DNA from: Bacillota bacterium
GTDB lineage: Bacteria; Bacillota; Limnochordia; Darwinibacteriales; Darwinibacteriaceae
Direction: 5' to 3'
DNA length: 16,958 nucleotides
Assembly (NCBI GenBank): GCA_012518325.1
Contig: JAAYSR010000020.1
Coordinates: forward strand, 1 to 16,958
Each line of letters starts with the position of its first letter. The first letter of the stretch is position 1. Under the pieces are notes generated by a model, which was not told where the DNA came from, made no database searches, and worked only from the letters and a program-made list of their open reading frames with translations. This document shows positions 13,773 through 16,958 of the stretch, one piece after another. The position numbers were made by a program, and so were the translations under genes.

Positions 13773-14468
13773 GTGGAATACATGCAGATTGCCAACAGTG
13801 CGCCCATGTGGATCGCGGCTGGAGTGGCTATCGCTTTAGTGCTCTACCAGGCGTTTGTTTTCGCGAGGAAATCTTACGCAACCGGCAAGACCATCGGACT
13901 GAGCGATGCCCAGATGAGGTCAGCCATGAAGTGCAGCATGATCACCTCAATCGGCCCGTCACTGGTCATCCTGACTGGACTTTTGTCACTGCTGGTAACT
14001 GTCGGCGGACCTATGGCCTGGATGAGGCTGTCCTTCATCGGTTCAGTGATGTTTGAACTGATGGCGGTGGGATTTGGCGCTGAAGCAGTAGGGGTCAATC
14101 TGGGCATAGACCCTATGACCAAAATAGCCTTCGCCAATGCTGTGTGGACTATGATTCTCGGATCCCTGGGCTGGATCATCTTTGCTACATTAACAGCGGA
14201 TAAGATGGACAAGGCCCAGGCCAGATTTCTCAAAGGCGACAAGGGGCTTCTTACAGTTATTCCGGTAGCCGCCATGTTAGGCTCTTTCGGTTCTTTGGTC
14301 TCAGGGCACCTGGTTGCTCTGAACAAAAACACCGTCGCTGCCATATCCGGCGGTTTAATTATGGCCATTGCAGTCCAGCTGTCTGAGAAAAAGGACCTGA
14401 AGTGGCTGAAAGAATGGGGACTGGCCATTGCTTTGTTTGGCGGAATGATCGTCGCGGCCGTTCTTTAG
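13773..14468 (+). CDS. DUF5058 family membrane protein
   Basis: Polytopic membrane protein (231 aa) that I recognise as DUF5058, with no established function. About seven hydrophobic segments are visible, near residues 11-31, 56-77, 85-108, 118-141, 160-182, 186-203 and 214-231. Notable motifs are ANSAPMWIAAG at the N terminus and AMKCSMITSIGPSLVILTGL (51-70). I chose GTG 13773 (VEYMQIANS) with GGGGG 7 nt upstream. A longer in-frame GTG at 13728 adds 15 polar residues and sits too far from the AGGAGG at 13707-13712. First gene of a three-gene unit with another membrane protein and an M20 amidohydrolase, so it may be part of a substrate transporter. Confidence 0.78.
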   Translation: MEYMQIANSAPMWIAAGVAIALVLYQAFVFARKSYATGKTIGLSDAQMRSAMKCSMITSIGPSLVILTGLLSLLVTVGGPMAWMRLSFIGSVMFELMAVGFGAEAVGVNLGIDPMTKIAFANAVWTMILGSLGWIIFATLTADKMDKAQARFLKGDKGLLTVIPVAAMLGSFGSLVSGHLVALNKNTVAAISGGLIMAIAVQLSEKKDLKWLKEWGLAIALFGGMIVAAVL

Positions 14469-14496
14469 CCTGAAGACTCTGGAAGGAGAGATTAAC

Positions 14497-15204
14497 ATGG
14501 CAAGTAAAAGAGGTGTCTATGAAGGCGAATATCTGCCTTTTATCGTGCGTTTTGGCAAAGTCACAGGCTGGCTGGCAGTGCTGCTGTCCTTTGGGCCTGC
14601 CATCGTGCTGGCTGCGGTCTACGGGCTTATACCCCCAGCTAGTGCTATTTTTACTGCCTTCATTGCCCTGGCATCTGCCGTGGGAGTCAACTGGTTTGTA
14701 GAGCCCATTTCTTACTTCCCCATTATCGGTGTAGCCGGGACATACATGGCTTTCATCTCGGGCAATATTTCTAACCTGCGCATCCCCGCCGCGGCCATAG
14801 CCCAAAAGATGGCCGGCGTTGAGCCTGGGACTCCAGAGGGAAGTATCGTCGCCACCTTGGGCATGGCTGTATCTGTCTTGGTCAACACACTCATCCTGGT
14901 CGTTGGGGTGCTGGCAGGAAGCACTTTGCTGGCACGGCTGCCGGCAAATGTTGTTGAGGCTTTTGACTATCTGCTGCCGTCTCTGTTCGGAGCCATCTTT
15001 GTGCAGTTTGCCATGGTCAAGTTTAAACTGGCGCCCATAGCCCTGGGCATTGCACTTGCCCTCACACTGGCCATCAATGGCGGAGTGTTTGATTTCCTGC
15101 CCGGCAGGCCAACCTATTTGATCACCCTCTGCGCGGTTTTCGGCACAATAGCCATCGCCGCCGTCATGCATAAACGGGAAAGCAGGGAGGGAGCGAAGAA
15201 GTGA
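14497..15204 (+). CDS. Polytopic membrane protein, DUF5058 partner
   Basis: Membrane protein of 235 aa without a family I can name. It has about six or seven hydrophobic segments (near 24-46, 48-65, 72-90, 117-141, 152-172, 174-192 and 200-222). A glycine-rich YFPIIGVAGTYMAFISGNISNLR region (73-95), perhaps re-entrant, could contribute to a substrate path. The C terminus is charged. ATG 14497 follows AAGGAGAG. The gene begins 28 nt after the DUF5058 gene and its stop overlaps the next start as GTGA, so the three products are probably made in step. A two-subunit transporter for the amidohydrolase substrate is my inference from context. Confidence 0.78.
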   Translation: MASKRGVYEGEYLPFIVRFGKVTGWLAVLLSFGPAIVLAAVYGLIPPASAIFTAFIALASAVGVNWFVEPISYFPIIGVAGTYMAFISGNISNLRIPAAAIAQKMAGVEPGTPEGSIVATLGMAVSVLVNTLILVVGVLAGSTLLARLPANVVEAFDYLLPSLFGAIFVQFAMVKFKLAPIALGIALALTLAINGGVFDFLPGRPTYLITLCAVFGTIAIAAVMHKRESREGAKK

Positions 15205-16583
15205 AAAAAACAGATTTGATTCGCTATCTGGACGAAATTGGCGATGAAGTCAACCAGGTTAACCTAGAGATCTGGAACCGCCCGGAGCTGTCCGGAGAAG
15301 AAGCGAAATCGGCAGACCTCTATAGAAAAGTGCTGAGCAAACATGGCTTTCTGATCCGGGAAGTCGGCCCTGAGATGCCCCACGCCTTCATTGGCGAATA
15401 CGGCAGCGGTTCGCCCGTAATTGCGGTGCTGGCTGAATATGATGCACTGCCCGGCCTTTCCCAGGCTGTGGATACCAAACCGAATCCAGTGGCAAAGCAT
15501 GGGCCGGGACATGGCTGTGGACACAATCTGCTGGGTGCGGCTGCCCTAGGTGCCGCACTGGCGGTCAAGAAGTACTTGGCGGACACTGGCAAACAGGGAA
15601 CCATTCGCTTCTACGGCTGCCCTGAGGAAGAATTCTTAATTGGCAAGGTGAAGATGATCAAAGCCGGGGCTTTTGAAGGCTGCGACCTGGCTTTGAGCTG
15701 GCACCCCATGAATGTGAATGCCGCCTTGGAAAGCGCCTACCTAGCCAATAATTCCATCAAGTTCAAATTCCACGGGATCTCCGCCCACGCGGCCCAGTCA
15801 CCTGAATCGGGACGCTCGGCCCTGGATGCAGTGGAACTGATGAATGTCGGCGCCAATTACTTGCGGGAACACGTCATTGACGATGCCAGGATCCATTACA
15901 CCATCACCAATGCAGGAGGATCGCCCAACATCATCCCGGAAGAGGCGGAATCCTGGTACTACATCAGGGCCCCCCACAGAAGAGATGTAGAAAGCATTAC
16001 CGCACGGCTCTTAAAGATTGCGGAGGGCGCAGCGCTGATGACCGAAACCAGGGTGGAACACACCGTCCTGGGGGGCTGCTACCACCTCCTGCCAAACAGC
16101 GTGCTGCATGAATTGACTTATAAGAATATGACTGAGATTGATCCGCCGAGCTATACTGAACAGGAGCTGGAATTCGCCAGGGCCCTCCAGGAATCCCTCG
16201 ATCCCGAACTGGTGGAAGGCGAGATTCAAAAGTTCATCGCGTTGGATGAGGAAAAGCCCTGTATCCATCAAGGGGTCCTGGACCCGCAGCAGGCGAAATC
16301 TGTTATAGTCTCCGGTTCCTCAGACAGCGGCGATGTGTCCTGGATCATGCCTATGAACCTCTTTCTCACCGCGGCCTGGCCTTTAGGGGTGCCTGCACAC
16401 TCCTGGCAGGCTACTGCAGCCTCAGGCTCGTCCCTGGGCACCAAGGGCATGCACTATGCTGCCCAGATCCTAACAGGCATCGCCTACGATCTGTTGAACG
16501 ATCCTGCGTTGGTTGCGGCAGCACAGGCTGAGTTTAAGGATAGAACGAAGAACGCCAAGTATGTCAGCCCCCTGTCAGACTAA
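15201..16583 (+). CDS. M20 family amidohydrolase, AbgB-like
   Basis: Cytoplasmic metal-dependent amidohydrolase (460 aa), closest in pattern to AbgB, the p-aminobenzoyl-glutamate hydrolase subunit, and to related aminoacyl or N-acyl amino-acid hydrolases. Likely metal and catalytic residues are visible: GHGCGHN (Cys106, His108), the acidic PEEE (142-144), SWHPM (His168), and PAHSW (His400). EYDALPG (79-85) and the lid-domain motif HGISAHAA (191-198) fit the family. The GTG start has GGGAGGGAG upstream and overlaps the preceding gene by 4 nt. E. coli AbgB works with AbgA and the transporter AbgT; here neither is adjacent, and two DUF-type membrane proteins take the transporter's place. The exact substrate is unknown. 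Confidence 0.9.
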   Translation: MKKTDLIRYLDEIGDEVNQVNLEIWNRPELSGEEAKSADLYRKVLSKHGFLIREVGPEMPHAFIGEYGSGSPVIAVLAEYDALPGLSQAVDTKPNPVAKHGPGHGCGHNLLGAAALGAALAVKKYLADTGKQGTIRFYGCPEEEFLIGKVKMIKAGAFEGCDLALSWHPMNVNAALESAYLANNSIKFKFHGISAHAAQSPESGRSALDAVELMNVGANYLREHVIDDARIHYTITNAGGSPNIIPEEAESWYYIRAPHRRDVESITARLLKIAEGAALMTETRVEHTVLGGCYHLLPNSVLHELTYKNMTEIDPPSYTEQELEFARALQESLDPELVEGEIQKFIALDEEKPCIHQGVLDPQQAKSVIVSGSSDSGDVSWIMPMNLFLTAAWPLGVPAHSWQATAASGSSLGTKGMHYAAQILTGIAYDLLNDPALVAAAQAEFKDRTKNAKYVSPLSD

Positions 16584-16594
16584 GCCTCCATGGG

Positions 16595-16633
16595 AAGAGC
16601 CCCGGCATCTGCCGAGGCTCTTCTCTCTTTTCC
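16595..16633 (+). terminator. Intrinsic terminator of the DUF5058-M20 operon
   Basis: AAGAGCC and CGGC pair with GCCG and GGCTCTT around a short loop (16595-16622, one mismatch). CTCTCTTTTCC follows on the plus strand. It lies 12 nt after the M20 stop; the minus strand has no T run after the stem. Confidence 0.78.
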
Positions 16634-16958
16634 TACTTAATCAATTTGGACATTACTTTGAACTCGGGAGTGCCCGACACCTTCAACAGGTCAAAGACCG
16701 CAGTCTCTGTATTGGTTATCACCGCACCGAGTGCCTGCATCAGGTCCAGCCCATTCAAAAAGTTGACCTTCGTTCTGGAAGCAACAGCGTCCTTAACCAC
16801 AAAGACCTGGTAATCATCGCTGATTAAGTCCCTCACAGTCTGAAAAACGCAGACATGGGTTTCCATCCCGACAACCAGAACCTTCTTCCTGCCTAATTCT
16901 TTCAAGGCAGTCTTTACTTCATCTGTATAAGCGGTAAAGCTGTTCTTGGCAAAAATAT
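16633..16958 (-). CDS. Isochorismatase-family cysteine hydrolase (partial, C-terminal part)
   Basis: C-terminal 108 codons of an isochorismatase-like hydrolase; the 5' part, including the catalytic Asp, lies beyond the right edge. The frame is open to the edge (IFAKNSFTAYTDEVKTAL). The family motif VLVVGMETHVCVFQTVRDL contains the catalytic Cys, followed by VFVVKDAVASRTKVNFLNGLDLM and GAVITNTETAVFDLL. It converges on the M20 gene. Members hydrolyse isochorismate, nicotinamide, biuret and other amides; this subfamily cannot be assigned from the C terminus. An apparent TTG start at 16905 is internal and should not be used. Confidence 0.85.
   Translation of the reverse strand, partial: IFAKNSFTAYTDEVKTALKELGRKKVLVVGMETHVCVFQTVRDLISDDYQVFVVKDAVASRTKVNFLNGLDLMQALGAVITNTETAVFDLLKVSGTPEFKVMSKLIK

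Noticed and set aside
14359..15171. A 270-codon open frame on the minus strand across both membrane-protein genes
   Set aside because: The product is low-complexity and polar (many Gln, Asp, Gly, His), typical of the antisense of a hydrophobic coding region.
1..16958. CRISPR arrays, tRNA or rRNA genes, insertion sequences, attachment sites
   Set aside because: No regularly spaced repeats, cloverleaf-like stretches, transposase genes or paired att-like repeats were found by reading either strand.

Overview
The window looks like a chromosomal stretch from an anaerobic or microaerophilic Bacillota (clostridial or Limnochordia-like) bacterium of intermediate GC. The evidence is strong AGGAGG-type ribosome binding sites, frequent GTG starts, sigma-A type TTGACA/TATAAT promoters, Fur/PerR-like and cre-like operators, flavin-dependent thymidylate synthase, an ADP-forming acyl-CoA synthetase, and DUF5058. 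The assignment is inferred from gene content only. The sugar-binding protein has a signal peptide without a lipobox, which would also fit a diderm Bacillota. No CRISPR array, tRNA, rRNA, insertion sequence or phage gene was seen.

Layout. (1) 1-1880, minus strand: a maltodextrin-type ABC importer, with a binding protein (malE-like) followed by the N-terminal third of a MalF-like permease that runs off the left edge. A long hairpin lies between them and a cre/LacI-family operator lies upstream. (2) 2132-2839, plus: thyX, with its own promoter and a bidirectional terminator shared with the converging operon. (3) 2904-7053, minus: a tightly overlapping four-gene operon (DUF454/YbaN membrane protein, YgbA-type cysteine-rich protein, two halves of a heterodimeric ABC exporter-fold transporter) behind a good sigma-A promoter and a near-perfect Fur box. 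(4) 7224-8944, minus: a macro-domain protein with a C-terminal HTH-like domain, followed by a von Willebrand A (MIDAS) protein. (5) 9095-9967, plus: a lipoprotein N-acetylmuramoyl-L-alanine amidase. (6) 10036-10503, minus: a Dps ferritin with a promoter overlapped by a PerR/Fur-like operator. (7) 10770-11324, plus: a nitroreductase. (8) 11415-13649, plus: a fused ADP-forming acyl/acetyl-CoA synthetase in beta-alpha order. (9) 13773-16583, plus: an operon of two unusual membrane proteins (DUF5058 and a partner) and an AbgB-like M20 amidohydrolase. (10) 16633-16958, minus: the C-terminal part of an isochorismatase-family hydrolase.

Functional threads. Iron, peroxide and nitrosative stress connect the Fur-box operon, dps and perhaps the nitroreductase. 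Carbon and energy metabolism is represented by the maltodextrin importer and the ATP-yielding acyl-CoA synthetase. The most interesting candidates for undescribed biology are the Fur-controlled YbaN-YgbA-ABC operon, the DUF5058/partner/M20 trio as a possible uptake-and-hydrolysis module, and the macro-HTH plus vWA pair.
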